From Candidatus Methanoliparum thermophilum (GTDB lineage Archaea > Halobacteriota > Methanoliparia > Methanoliparales > Methanoliparaceae), in NCBI GenBank assembly GCA_004212075.1, contig RXIF01000012.1, positions 1 through 64,000 of the forward strand: a DNA stretch of 64,000 bases, written 5' to 3'. Numbering within the stretch: the stretch's first letter is position 1; each line of letters starts with the position of its first letter. Positions 37,936-46,056 of the stretch are shown in pieces. Below the pieces are notes generated by a model. The model worked only from the letters and a program-made list of their open reading frames with translations. It was not told the DNA's origin and made no database searches. Made by a program: the position numbers and the translations under genes.

Positions 37936-37998
37936 TACGAAGCCTTGCTTCGTAGCTCACAAATCTTCGATTTGTGATGCAGGAACGTAGTTCTGCAT
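37936..37998 (+). repeat. Three-hairpin repeat element, copy A
   Basis: The element has three consecutive inverted repeats: TACGAAGC-CTT-GCTTCGTA (37936-37954), TCACAAATC-TTC-GATTTGTGA (37957-37977) and ATGCAGGAAC-GTA-GTTCTGCAT (37977-37998, one bulge). The same order and near-identical sequence occurs inverted at 41939-42002. It sits between elp3 and tRNA-Arg, ending 6 bases before the tRNA. Confidence 0.88.
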
Positions 37999-38004
37999 AT
38001 TCAA

Positions 38005-38077
38005 GGACGCGTGGCCCAGAGGATAAGGCGACGGCCTCCTAAGCCGTAGATCGGGGGTTCGAATCCCCCCGCGCCCG
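38005..38077 (+). tRNA. tRNA-Arg (anticodon CCT)
   Basis: Anticodon stem ACGGC/GCCGT encloses loop CTCCTAA (anticodon CCT, reading AGG). The T-stem is GGGGG/CCCCC with loop TTCGAAT, discriminator G. The acceptor is GGACGCG/CGCGCCC, so position 3 (A) faces C70: one mismatch in an otherwise perfect stem. No CCA is encoded. A T-run follows at 38078. Confidence 0.94.
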
Positions 38078-38206
38078 TTTTACCTTTTATTATTATGATT
38101 TTGTCTTTATATAGGTCAAGTCCCTATTAATTATAAATATTTATTTTAATAGAACTAGTTATTACACAATCTTTAATGTCTTGATTGGTATCAAGAAGTA
38201 ACAAAA

Positions 38207-38601
38207 ATGATAGGATTTCTTCAGATAAGCCTGTTTGATATAGTAAATCTACCCTCTATTATACCTATAATATTAAGATCTCATCAAGTAATTTTTCCGC
38301 TTTTTTGTACGATCGGTCTATTTACAACTCTTGTCTTAATGTTTTTGTTACCTATTCTATCAAAGAAGATAGGCAGGAATATGGAGCCTTTCTTTCTTTT
38401 AATGGGAATAATCTCACTTACAATCTCCCAATTTTAATAAGCTTATTAATCTCTGGAGGTATGCTTATTCCTGAAAATATTCCAAATATAGTCTGTGCGA
38501 ATAAATTAAATATATCCGGAAAAGAATGGGCTAAAATAGGCGTACCAATGGGTTTTATATTCTTAGTCATATATTTTGTGATTTTATTTCTACCTACTTG
38601 A
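38207..38601 (+). pseudogene. Remnant of a DUF1646 membrane transporter gene
   Basis: Two fragments of one family lie in different frames. Frame one (38207-38437) encodes an N-terminal piece with membrane helices and EPFFLLMGIISLTIS. The next frame (about 38395-38601) encodes the family C-terminus, GGMLIPENIPNIVCANKL and KEWAKIGVPMGF. DUF1646 proteins (putative cation or dicarboxylate-type carriers) have about 350 aa, so roughly 200 central residues are deleted at the junction and the frame is lost. The family is recognised by the GMLIP-NIPNI and EWA-GVP patterns. No function should be expected. Confidence 0.7.
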
Positions 38602-38668
38602 GCATAAAATCTTTATATGATGTATGTTAGATCGATATAAACAAAAAAATAAAGCAAGAGTGAGTATT

Positions 38669-39796
38669 ATGAAATCTTTAAAAGCAGCTCTTCTTTATGA
38701 TGGTATCAATACCAAAAAAGATGTATATATCGTCTTCAACAAAAGGATAGTAGATATAACAGATAAGAAACCAGATTGTGAGATAATAGGTGAGGGGATT
38801 GTGACACCTGCTTTCATAGATGGACATTGTCACATAGGTCTTGAAAGATCAGGAGAACCATACTACGAAGGGGAGACAAACGACGAACTCCAACCGATAT
38901 CTCCTTTGAACAACGTTATAAACTCGATCTATATGGATGACCTCTCATTCAAAGAGAGCTTAGAGTTTGGTGTATTGTACTCACACGTCATGCCAGGAAG
39001 CGGAAACATAATAGGAGGCAGAACAGCCTTGATAAGAAACTGGCGTACGAACATAGAAGATGCCTTGTTTTGTGAGATAGGTATTAAAGCAGCGTTGGGT
39101 TACAATCCTAGATCAACACATGATTGGAAGGGAGAACGGCCTACAACAAGGATGGGTGCTATCGGATTGTTAAGAAGAGAACTTTATAAAGCAATCAAGG
39201 CAAGAGATTTATTAAAAAAGGGAAAAAAGGATATAGAAGAGATCGATCCTACTACTGAGCATCTAATACAAATTATTGATGACAAACCTCCTCTTATGGT
39301 GCATGTTCATAAAAGCGACGATATCATTGTTTTAAAAAAACTTGCAGACGAGTTCGGTCTTAATGTTATTGCAAACCATTGCGGAGACGTCTATCTTGAA
39401 GAGACATGGACGATGATAAAAAACTCAAATATTCCCGTAATTTATGGACCTATCGATTCATTTGCCTCTAAAGTAGAATTGAAACATAGTTCTTGGAGAA
39501 ACATTAAAAACCTTATTAAAGTCAGCCCAAAATTTGGTTTGATGACAGATCATCCTGTTATGCTCCAAAGAGACCTTTTTCTTCAATTAAGACATTTTCT
39601 AAGGTTTGATATGCGGAAAGAACGGGCTATATCCTTGATAACCAAGGAGACTGCAGATATTTTAGGATTAAAAGATCTTGGTACCATCGAAGAAGGTAAA
39701 ATCGCCTCTTTGCTATTATGGGATGGTGATCCTTTCTCGTTAGAATCGAGAGTTAAGACCTGCGTATGTGAAGGTAACGTCATTGATATAGAATAA
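38669..39796 (+). CDS. Amidohydrolase family protein
   Basis: The 375-aa protein is a metal-dependent hydrolase of the amidohydrolase (imidazolonepropionase-like) superfamily. Metal ligands appear as DGHCHIGLE (His-x-His), MVHVHKSD and ANHCGD, with the late catalytic Asp in LMTDHPVM. The C-terminal LGTIEEGKIASLLLWDGDPF is the usual beta-sandwich return. The start is ATG 38669; an in-frame ATG at 38624 adds 15 residues that do not look conserved. The substrate is unknown. Confidence 0.88.
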   Translation: MKSLKAALLYDGINTKKDVYIVFNKRIVDITDKKPDCEIIGEGIVTPAFIDGHCHIGLERSGEPYYEGETNDELQPISPLNNVINSIYMDDLSFKESLEFGVLYSHVMPGSGNIIGGRTALIRNWRTNIEDALFCEIGIKAALGYNPRSTHDWKGERPTTRMGAIGLLRRELYKAIKARDLLKKGKKDIEEIDPTTEHLIQIIDDKPPLMVHVHKSDDIIVLKKLADEFGLNVIANHCGDVYLEETWTMIKNSNIPVIYGPIDSFASKVELKHSSWRNIKNLIKVSPKFGLMTDHPVMLQRDLFLQLRHFLRFDMRKERAISLITKETADILGLKDLGTIEEGKIASLLLWDGDPFSLESRVKTCVCEGNVIDIE

Positions 39797-39855
39797 AGGA
39801 TAGAAAATAAAGATAAATCCTATTCTTGAGATCGATTAATATAAAGATACCAGAG

Positions 39856-40731
39856 TTATATATGGACCATGCTTCCTATTCCTTCATCTGTAAACAACTC
39901 CAGAAGTAGAGAATGCGGTCTCGATCCATCGAGTATGTGTGCCTTATCTACACCTTTTCTAACCGCATTTATAGAGGCATTCAGTTTCGGGATCATTCCA
40001 CCCGTCACAATCTTATCTTTTATTAGAGACTCCACCATCTCGGTGGAAAGATCAGATATCACTTTATCATCTTTTATCACGCCAGGAACATTCGTCAATA
40101 GTATCAGCTTTTTTGCTTTTACCTCTGCAGCTATTTCTCCTGCCATATTATCGGCATTTATATTAAAATGGTTTCCATGAAAGTCGGTAGCGATCGGTGA
40201 TACAACAGGAATATACCCATTATTTATGCTTATCTCCAGTATTTCTGTATTAACCTTTTCTATTTCTCCAACCAATCCTAAATCAACCTCTTTTTTATCT
40301 TTTTCGTTCAAAACTTTTCCTATCTTTTTAGCAGATATTAAGAGACCATCTATCCCTGATAATCCAACTCCTTTCCCCCCATATTTCACTATATATCTAA
40401 CAATATCTGTGTTAATCCTTCCAACAAGGACCATCTCTGCTATTTCAAGAGTTTCGTCGTCTGTTACTCTTAATCCATCTATAAAAACTGGTTTTTTTCC
40501 AAATTTCTCCATATTATGCGTTATTTCTGGTCCACCACCGTGTACTATTATCGGTTTTGCTCCTACACACCTTAAAAAGACCACATCTCGTACCACACTC
40601 TCCATTATCTTACGATCGATTATTGCATGCCCGCCAATCTTTATCAGTATCTTTGCGTCTCTCAACATCTGTACGTATGGAAGCGCCTCTATCAACACAT
40701 TTTCTATCTTGTACCCATTATCCGTACTCAA
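39856..40731 (-). CDS. argB: Acetylglutamate kinase (ArgB)
   Basis: ArgB phosphorylates N-acetylglutamate in arginine synthesis. The 291-aa amino-acid-kinase protein has ILIKIGGHAI at the N-terminus, IVHGGGPEI, and DNMAGEIAAEVKAKKLILLTNVPGV. The start is TTG 40731, overlapping the TGA of argJ by 4 bases, with GGAG 10 bases upstream. With argJ and argH (47.6 kb) it covers three steps of the pathway, though the genes are split. Confidence 0.97.
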   Translation of the reverse strand: MSTDNGYKIENVLIEALPYVQMLRDAKILIKIGGHAIIDRKIMESVVRDVVFLRCVGAKPIIVHGGGPEITHNMEKFGKKPVFIDGLRVTDDETLEIAEMVLVGRINTDIVRYIVKYGGKGVGLSGIDGLLISAKKIGKVLNEKDKKEVDLGLVGEIEKVNTEILEISINNGYIPVVSPIATDFHGNHFNINADNMAGEIAAEVKAKKLILLTNVPGVIKDDKVISDLSTEMVESLIKDKIVTGGMIPKLNASINAVRKGVDKAHILDGSRPHSLLLELFTDEGIGSMVHI

Positions 40732-41900
40732 GTTCTATACGCTCCATTTATTTTTACGTAATCATAACTAAGATCACAACCAAAAGCGGTTGCTTCTTCT
40801 CTTCCTTTGCCTAAATCTACCTCTATAAATATTCTATCTTTTGACATTATATATTTAAGGTTGTCTTCATTAAATCGTTGTACGCTTCCATCTATGATGA
40901 TGTCTTCATCTATTCCTCCCGCATGCATGAGAAGGGATATCTTATTTTCGTCCACTTTTGCGCCCGAATACCCTACAGCAGCGACAATCCTCCCCCAATT
41001 TGGATCACCACCAAATATTGCAGTCTTTACTAAATTTGACTCTATAATTGATTTTGCTGCTCGTTTTGCATCTGTTTTATCTATCGCTCCCTTAACATGA
41101 GCCTCTATATATTTTGTTGCACCTTCTCCATCTTCTGCAATCTTTTTAGCCAGTTCTATACATACTATATCAAGAGCATCTTGAAACTCATCCTCTTTTG
41201 CGGATAGAGCATTAGTCGATGTGATGATCACCGTATCGTTCGTGCTCATATCGCCATCTATACTCAACATATTGAAACTTTTATCCACCGCCTTAAACAG
41301 GCATCTTTTTAAGACCTTAGAAGAAAAATCTGCATCGGTATAGATAAGAGATAACATCGTAGCCATATTTGGGGCTATCATGCCTGAACCTTTTGCAATA
41401 CCTCCTACCCTCATATCGTTATATTCGACCGCAAAATCTTTTTCTTTTGTGTCTGTGGTCATTATACCTCTGTTTGCAAATTTAGAAGACTCCTCTGAAG
41501 AGTCTAAACCTGAAAAGACCTTATCAAAATTTTTTTCGATCCAGCAAAGGTCTATCCTCTCGCCTATAACACCAGTTGATAACAGACCGATCTCGTCTAT
41601 AGGCGAATCTATTCTATCTGCAAGCAACTTAGCCATTTTTATAGCATCTTTGTATCCTTCTTCTCCAGTAAAAGCATTCGCAGATCCACTATTGGCAATA
41701 ACTCCTCTAAGCCTGCCTTTAAGTGCAAGATTTTTTTCCGTTAAAACAACAGGAGCAGCTTTTATTTTATTCGTGGTAAATACCCCTGCAGAACATCCTT
41801 CAGCAAGAATAATACTTAAACCTTTCTTTTTTTCTTTAATACCATTAGCTTTAACCCCTTCTACTGCACAGATTCCACCTTTTAACGTTATAAGACCCAT
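40728..41900 (-). CDS. argJ: Bifunctional ornithine acetyltransferase / N-acetylglutamate synthase (ArgJ)
   Basis: ArgJ recycles the acetyl group from N-acetylornithine to glutamate. The 390-aa precursor cleaves itself before Thr181 (in APNMATMLS) to form alpha and beta chains. Other conserved segments are GVIANSGSANAFTGEEG and STGVIG. ATG at 41900 with GGAGTATAAT upstream. Whether it is bifunctional or only transfers acetyl groups cannot be told from sequence. argB follows with a 4-base overlap. Confidence 0.96.
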   Translation of the reverse strand: MGLITLKGGICAVEGVKANGIKEKKKGLSIILAEGCSAGVFTTNKIKAAPVVLTEKNLALKGRLRGVIANSGSANAFTGEEGYKDAIKMAKLLADRIDSPIDEIGLLSTGVIGERIDLCWIEKNFDKVFSGLDSSEESSKFANRGIMTTDTKEKDFAVEYNDMRVGGIAKGSGMIAPNMATMLSLIYTDADFSSKVLKRCLFKAVDKSFNMLSIDGDMSTNDTVIITSTNALSAKEDEFQDALDIVCIELAKKIAEDGEGATKYIEAHVKGAIDKTDAKRAAKSIIESNLVKTAIFGGDPNWGRIVAAVGYSGAKVDENKISLLMHAGGIDEDIIIDGSVQRFNEDNLKYIMSKDRIFIEVDLGKGREEATAFGCDLSYDYVKINGAYRT

Positions 41901-41938
41901 ATTATACTCCTTGTCAAACTAATACCTGTTTTTCAACT

Positions 41939-42020
41939 CTGCAGAACCAAGGTTCCTGCATCACAAATCAAAGATTTGTGAGTTACGAATGTTTGATTCG
42001 TAGCACTTCTTTGAAGAGTG
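41939..42020 (-). repeat. Three-hairpin repeat element, copy B
   Basis: Read on the minus strand the element is TACGAATC-AAA-CATTCGTA, then TCACAAATC-TTT-GATTTGTGA (41981-41961), then TGCAGGAACC-TTG-GTTCTGCA (41960-41939). It matches copy A hairpin by hairpin, with compensatory changes in the first stem. A further imperfect hairpin, CACTTCTTTGAAGAGTG, lies at 42004-42020. It follows the 3' end of the ABCE1 gene on the same strand. Confidence 0.88.
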
Positions 42021-42035
42021 AAGAACCGAAGGTTT

Positions 42036-43790
42036 TCATGCATAATAATACTCTCCTCTCTCTTTCTGTTCTCTATCCAACCTCGAGTTTAACTTGTTTA
42101 TCCGTGGTCTTTTAGTCTCTTCATCTCGCCTGAAAGTTATACCCAGCATCTTTAAGAACAAATTCATACCATCTTTCATCTCTAATGGACCAGATGTCTT
42201 ACCTTTAATCCCAGGATTTCCCAAAAATACTAAGAGTCTATCGCTTACAAGATCGATCAGATATATATCATGATCTATGACCAGGGCTGTTGCCTTTCTA
42301 TCCTCTATAGACCGTCTTATAATCTTGCTTATCTGTATTCTCTCCTCTACATCTAAATGCGCGCTTGGTTCGTCGAGTATATACATATCAGCATCTCTGA
42401 TTAGGCATAAGACTATAGCAACCCTTTGAAGCTCTCCTCCACTGAGTACAGACAACTTTTTATTCATCAATAGATCTAACCTCAGCGGTTTTAGATACAT
42501 CTCATAAAATTGGTTATCCAGCGTATACGTGCTTAATACATCCGATACAAGGGTATCAGAATCTCCTTTTACGTATTGTGGCTTATAAGATACCTTTAAC
42601 CCGAAATCTAGCTCTCCTTCAGTAGGTTTTATAACTCCTGCAAATAATTTAGCAAAAGTACTCTTTCCTATAGCATTAGGCCCTACTCCTCCGATTATCT
42701 CTCCTTTTCTGAACTCACCCGGGGTTACTTCAAGAGAAAATCCTTCGTATCTTTTATAAATTTGATCAAATTTTTTCAAAATTTCTAACTCTACGTTGGA
42801 TCTTGGAGCTCGAACCTCAAATCTTATACTCTTATCTCTTATCCTTATATTCTCATTTTTGAGATACCCATCTATATACTGGTTTATTGCCGATCTGCTA
42901 CCAATGGGTTTTGTCGTTATACCGTATACTCCTGGCTCTCCATAGATTATCTGGATGGTATCCGTCAAGAGATCGAGTATGGCTAGATCATGCTCTACAA
43001 TCAAGACATTATTACTCTGTGAGAGCATCTGTATTATATTTGCAATCTTTATTCGTTGAAATATATCCAAAAAAGGAGTCACCTCATCAAAAAAGTAGAA
43101 ATCAACATCCTTGAGAAGTGATACTGCGATTGCAACTCTCTGTAGTTCACCTCCACTTAGGTCAGAAACGTTTCTATTATAAGCACTCTTTAAATCGAGT
43201 AATTCAACTATTTTTTCAATATCTTCATCGCTTCTTTCGCTCTCTTTTTTCAAAAAGGATGATACTTTACCGTAGAATTTTTGAAATAAATCTATATTCT
43301 GTATTTTATGAGAACATCTGATCTTGCCCTCGATCAGATTTTTAAAATAATTTTGAAGCTCCGATCCTGCAAAATACTTTAATAATTCTTTTTTATTTAC
43401 ACCCTCCTTTTTTCCCAAGTTTGGTCTTAAATTACCTGTTAGAATTTTGATAGAGGTACTTTTACCGATACCGTTCGATCCGAGTATCCCTACAACACTA
43501 CCTTTATGAGGGATAGGAAGACCAAAAAGGGCGAATCCGTTCTCTCCAAATCGATGAACTTCCTGCGTCTTTAATTTTTCAGGCAGATTGACAATCTTTA
43601 TCGCTTCGGCAGGACATTTTTTAATACAGATGCCACAACCGACGCATAATATTTCTGAGATTATAGGTCGGTCATCTTCATCGAATATTATCGTCTCATC
43701 TCCTGTTCTAACTTTAGGACAGTATTTAAAACACTCCTTAGAACATTTTCTAGGCTGACAAAGATTTCTATCTAATACTGCAATCCTCAT
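42036..43790 (-). CDS. ABCE1/RLI ribosome recycling ATPase
   Basis: ABCE1 splits ribosomes after termination and takes part in initiation. The 584-aa protein has two N-terminal ferredoxin motifs (CQPRKCSKECFKYCP and CVGCGICIKKCP), then two ATPase domains with Walker A GSNGIGKST and GPNAIGKST and identical signatures LSGGELQRVA. The start is ATG 43790 (MRIAVLDRNLC), the family N-terminus; the ORF extends five codons further. It is followed downstream by repeat copy B. Confidence 0.97.
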   Translation of the reverse strand: MRIAVLDRNLCQPRKCSKECFKYCPKVRTGDETIIFDEDDRPIISEILCVGCGICIKKCPAEAIKIVNLPEKLKTQEVHRFGENGFALFGLPIPHKGSVVGILGSNGIGKSTSIKILTGNLRPNLGKKEGVNKKELLKYFAGSELQNYFKNLIEGKIRCSHKIQNIDLFQKFYGKVSSFLKKESERSDEDIEKIVELLDLKSAYNRNVSDLSGGELQRVAIAVSLLKDVDFYFFDEVTPFLDIFQRIKIANIIQMLSQSNNVLIVEHDLAILDLLTDTIQIIYGEPGVYGITTKPIGSRSAINQYIDGYLKNENIRIRDKSIRFEVRAPRSNVELEILKKFDQIYKRYEGFSLEVTPGEFRKGEIIGGVGPNAIGKSTFAKLFAGVIKPTEGELDFGLKVSYKPQYVKGDSDTLVSDVLSTYTLDNQFYEMYLKPLRLDLLMNKKLSVLSGGELQRVAIVLCLIRDADMYILDEPSAHLDVEERIQISKIIRRSIEDRKATALVIDHDIYLIDLVSDRLLVFLGNPGIKGKTSGPLEMKDGMNLFLKMLGITFRRDEETKRPRINKLNSRLDREQKERGEYYYA

Positions 43791-43805
43791 TATGATAAAC
43801 ACCAA

Positions 43806-44180
43806 TTATACGTTTAAAAATATCGTAAATGATATGTACCATGCTAAAAAAGTCATTACGGAGATATAAAACCAATCTTTTACCATAAATTTGCTGACTA
43901 CAAGACGAGGTAGAGCGATATATCGTTCTACTAATATTAAAAATATAACTAACAAGACGGCATTAAAAGCAAAATTTTTAAAGATAGATACAATCGAAAT
44001 AGCACCGCCGATCACTCCAAAAGCGGTAGGTACCATGGTTTTATATACGTTCTCAAGATACGCTCTACGTCCTGTGACAACAATCTCTTCTTCACCTTTT
44101 TTTCTCTCTCTCTGGGTCTTTTTTAACTCGCCATCCCTTTTATAATCCCTTTTTCCTTTAACTCTACCTTTTTTCGCCAA
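43806..44180 (-). CDS. Small membrane protein with a basic N-terminus, unrecognised family
   Basis: The 124-aa protein begins with about 35 mostly basic residues (MAKKGRVKGKRDYKR) followed by three predicted membrane helices (about residues 50-70, 74-94 and 103-122). The start is TTG 44180, 7 bases after GGGGTGA. The layout resembles small archaeal membrane proteins of the EMC6/Rab5IP-like type, but I cannot assign a family by eye. It lies just upstream of the ABCE1 gene with a gap of 15 bases, so the two are probably co-transcribed. The basic tail could touch ribosomes or RNA. Confidence 0.75.
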   Translation of the reverse strand: MAKKGRVKGKRDYKRDGELKKTQRERKKGEEEIVVTGRRAYLENVYKTMVPTAFGVIGGAISIVSIFKNFAFNAVLLVIFLILVERYIALPRLVVSKFMVKDWFYISVMTFLAWYISFTIFLNV

Positions 44181-44202
44181 ACATTATTCACCCCATCTCT
44201 GT

Positions 44203-44967
44203 TTATATATTGAATAGCGTATGAATATTCTCAGACACCTGTCTTTCTACTTCACCTATATCTATACCTTTTAATTTTGAAATTTCACGGTATACTATAT
44301 TTACATTTTGTGGAACGTTTCTTTCTCCATCTATGCGTGATAAGAAAGGAGAATCTGTCTCTGTTAATAATAATTTCAACGGAACAGACTTTGCTGCCTT
44401 CTTCATATTTTTATTCCTCTCGATGGATGTTGCAAGAGATATATAATAACCCTCTTCCCATATCTCTCTTGCTAATTTTGTTCCACCAGAAAAACAATGA
44501 AATACTGCTCTCCGTATGTCCTCATTCTCTATAATGTTCAGTCCATCAGAGATTGCTTTTCTTGTATGGAGAAGCACGGGCATATCGATCTCTTTTGCAA
44601 GCTCTAAAAATGATACAAATATTTCTTTCGATCTTTTAATCTCAGATTTATCCTTTATCCAATAGTAATCCAGACCGATCTCTCCAATACCTATAATTTT
44701 ATCTCTATTTTTCTTAATAAACTCTATATATTGTTCTAAATCTTTATCGCTATATTTATTAGCATATATCGGATGAAAACCTAACATAAGATACAAAAAT
44801 CCTTTATTTTTCTCATACAAATCCAAAGCTTTTTTGGAATCTTCTGGATTGACCCCACTTGTGATTACCGCCTTTAATACCTTCTTTGCATCAATTATAA
44901 CGAGATCCCTATCTTTATCATAATCTTCAAAAGTTAAATGCGAATGAATATCTATCATATTCTTCAA
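44203..44967 (-). CDS. TatD family metal-dependent hydrolase
   Basis: The 254-aa TIM-barrel protein has the metal motif MIDIHSHLTF, the central IGIGEIGLDYYW and the late HCFSGG and TETDSPFL. TatD relatives are DNases or D-aminoacyl-tRNA-linked hydrolases; the exact role in archaea is unclear. The start is TTG 44967, preceded by GGTGTTATAAAA, the same arrangement as GGTGTCATAAAA before the acyl-CoA dehydrogenase ATG. ATG 44958 is an alternative three codons later. Confidence 0.9.
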   Translation of the reverse strand: MKNMIDIHSHLTFEDYDKDRDLVIIDAKKVLKAVITSGVNPEDSKKALDLYEKNKGFLYLMLGFHPIYANKYSDKDLEQYIEFIKKNRDKIIGIGEIGLDYYWIKDKSEIKRSKEIFVSFLELAKEIDMPVLLHTRKAISDGLNIIENEDIRRAVFHCFSGGTKLAREIWEEGYYISLATSIERNKNMKKAAKSVPLKLLLTETDSPFLSRIDGERNVPQNVNIVYREISKLKGIDIGEVERQVSENIHTLFNI

Positions 44968-45005
44968 TTTTATAACACCAACCTATCTTTTATCTTGCTA
45001 TAAAC

Positions 45006-45950
45006 TCATATATTCTCTTCGTTCATCAATCTAATCTTGATATTATGTACGATCTCATCTATGGTAATATGGCCGTCTACAGTTGCACCGCTTGCATAAA
45101 TATGCCCGCCACCGCCAAACATCTTAGCAAGATCGCGGGTATTAAAATTTGTCTGTGTTCTAAATTCAATCTTTGTTATATTGTCAAAATAAAATACCGT
45201 TAAAATAAGATCGAATGGAGCATCTTTATGATCCATCAATTTATTGTATACATGATAGACGGGTAACGATTTATCTGATGTGACCACTGCAACCTTTAAA
45301 TCATCCACTCTATATATATTTAAGTAATTGACGATGATCTCGTCGATCTCTTCTAATGTTTTCTTGTAAAGATCTATCATAGATTCGTAATACGCATTAT
45401 AAAGTATGTCAAAGCCGGTACATGCAAGATCTTCTGCAAATTTATATAATTTTTCAAATAATATCTTACCTCTGTTCTCATCTCGTAAATAAGATACGAT
45501 CGTTCTGATCTTCTCACCATAATCTGTTTTTATATTGTTAGTATCTATCTCATCTGCCACATCTTCAAAATAGTGAGTTGAGAGATATTCGGATACAAGT
45601 CGACATGCACTATTAGAGGTAGGATCGATATAAAACTCGATATTTTCAGGTTTTTTTACTATCTCCCAATGATGGTGATCTATCCATACGGCTTTTTTAT
45701 ATATGGATGCAGATATAATGCTCTCTCTATAACCAGAAAGGTCAAAGATATAGAGCATTTCTAAGTTATTCACCCTTCTTTTATTTAATATGGATATTAA
45801 GATAGTATTTAACAGATTAACCGGGGATGTGAAATAGACGCTTAAAGCATCTTTTTTAACCTCCTCAACGCTACGAGTATATCTTAAAAAAGTAGCTAGA
45901 GATAATATACCATCGGCATCCATATGTGTTATAACTGTTGTTTTTTTCAT
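45006..45950 (-). CDS. DHH family phosphoesterase
   Basis: The 314-aa protein has the DHH motifs: HMDADGILS near the N-terminus, the D-H-H-H motif in WIDHHHWEI and a DHHA1 C-terminal motif GGGGHIYASGATVDG. Family members are manganese-dependent nucleases or cyclic-dinucleotide/nanoRNA phosphodiesterases. This one resembles the archaeal RecJ-like or NrnA-like type, but substrate is unknown. It starts with ATG and is divergent from the TIGR00284 gene. Confidence 0.9.
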   Translation of the reverse strand: MKKTTVITHMDADGILSLATFLRYTRSVEEVKKDALSVYFTSPVNLLNTILISILNKRRVNNLEMLYIFDLSGYRESIISASIYKKAVWIDHHHWEIVKKPENIEFYIDPTSNSACRLVSEYLSTHYFEDVADEIDTNNIKTDYGEKIRTIVSYLRDENRGKILFEKLYKFAEDLACTGFDILYNAYYESMIDLYKKTLEEIDEIIVNYLNIYRVDDLKVAVVTSDKSLPVYHVYNKLMDHKDAPFDLILTVFYFDNITKIEFRTQTNFNTRDLAKMFGGGGHIYASGATVDGHITIDEIVHNIKIRLMNEENI

Positions 45951-46056
45951 TTATCTACTCTATACAATTAAATTAATAAAATATTTTACTATGGTTTTTG
46001 ACTGTTACATTTTACCTAATATCTTTATTATATATAAATTGCATGTCTTAAGATGT

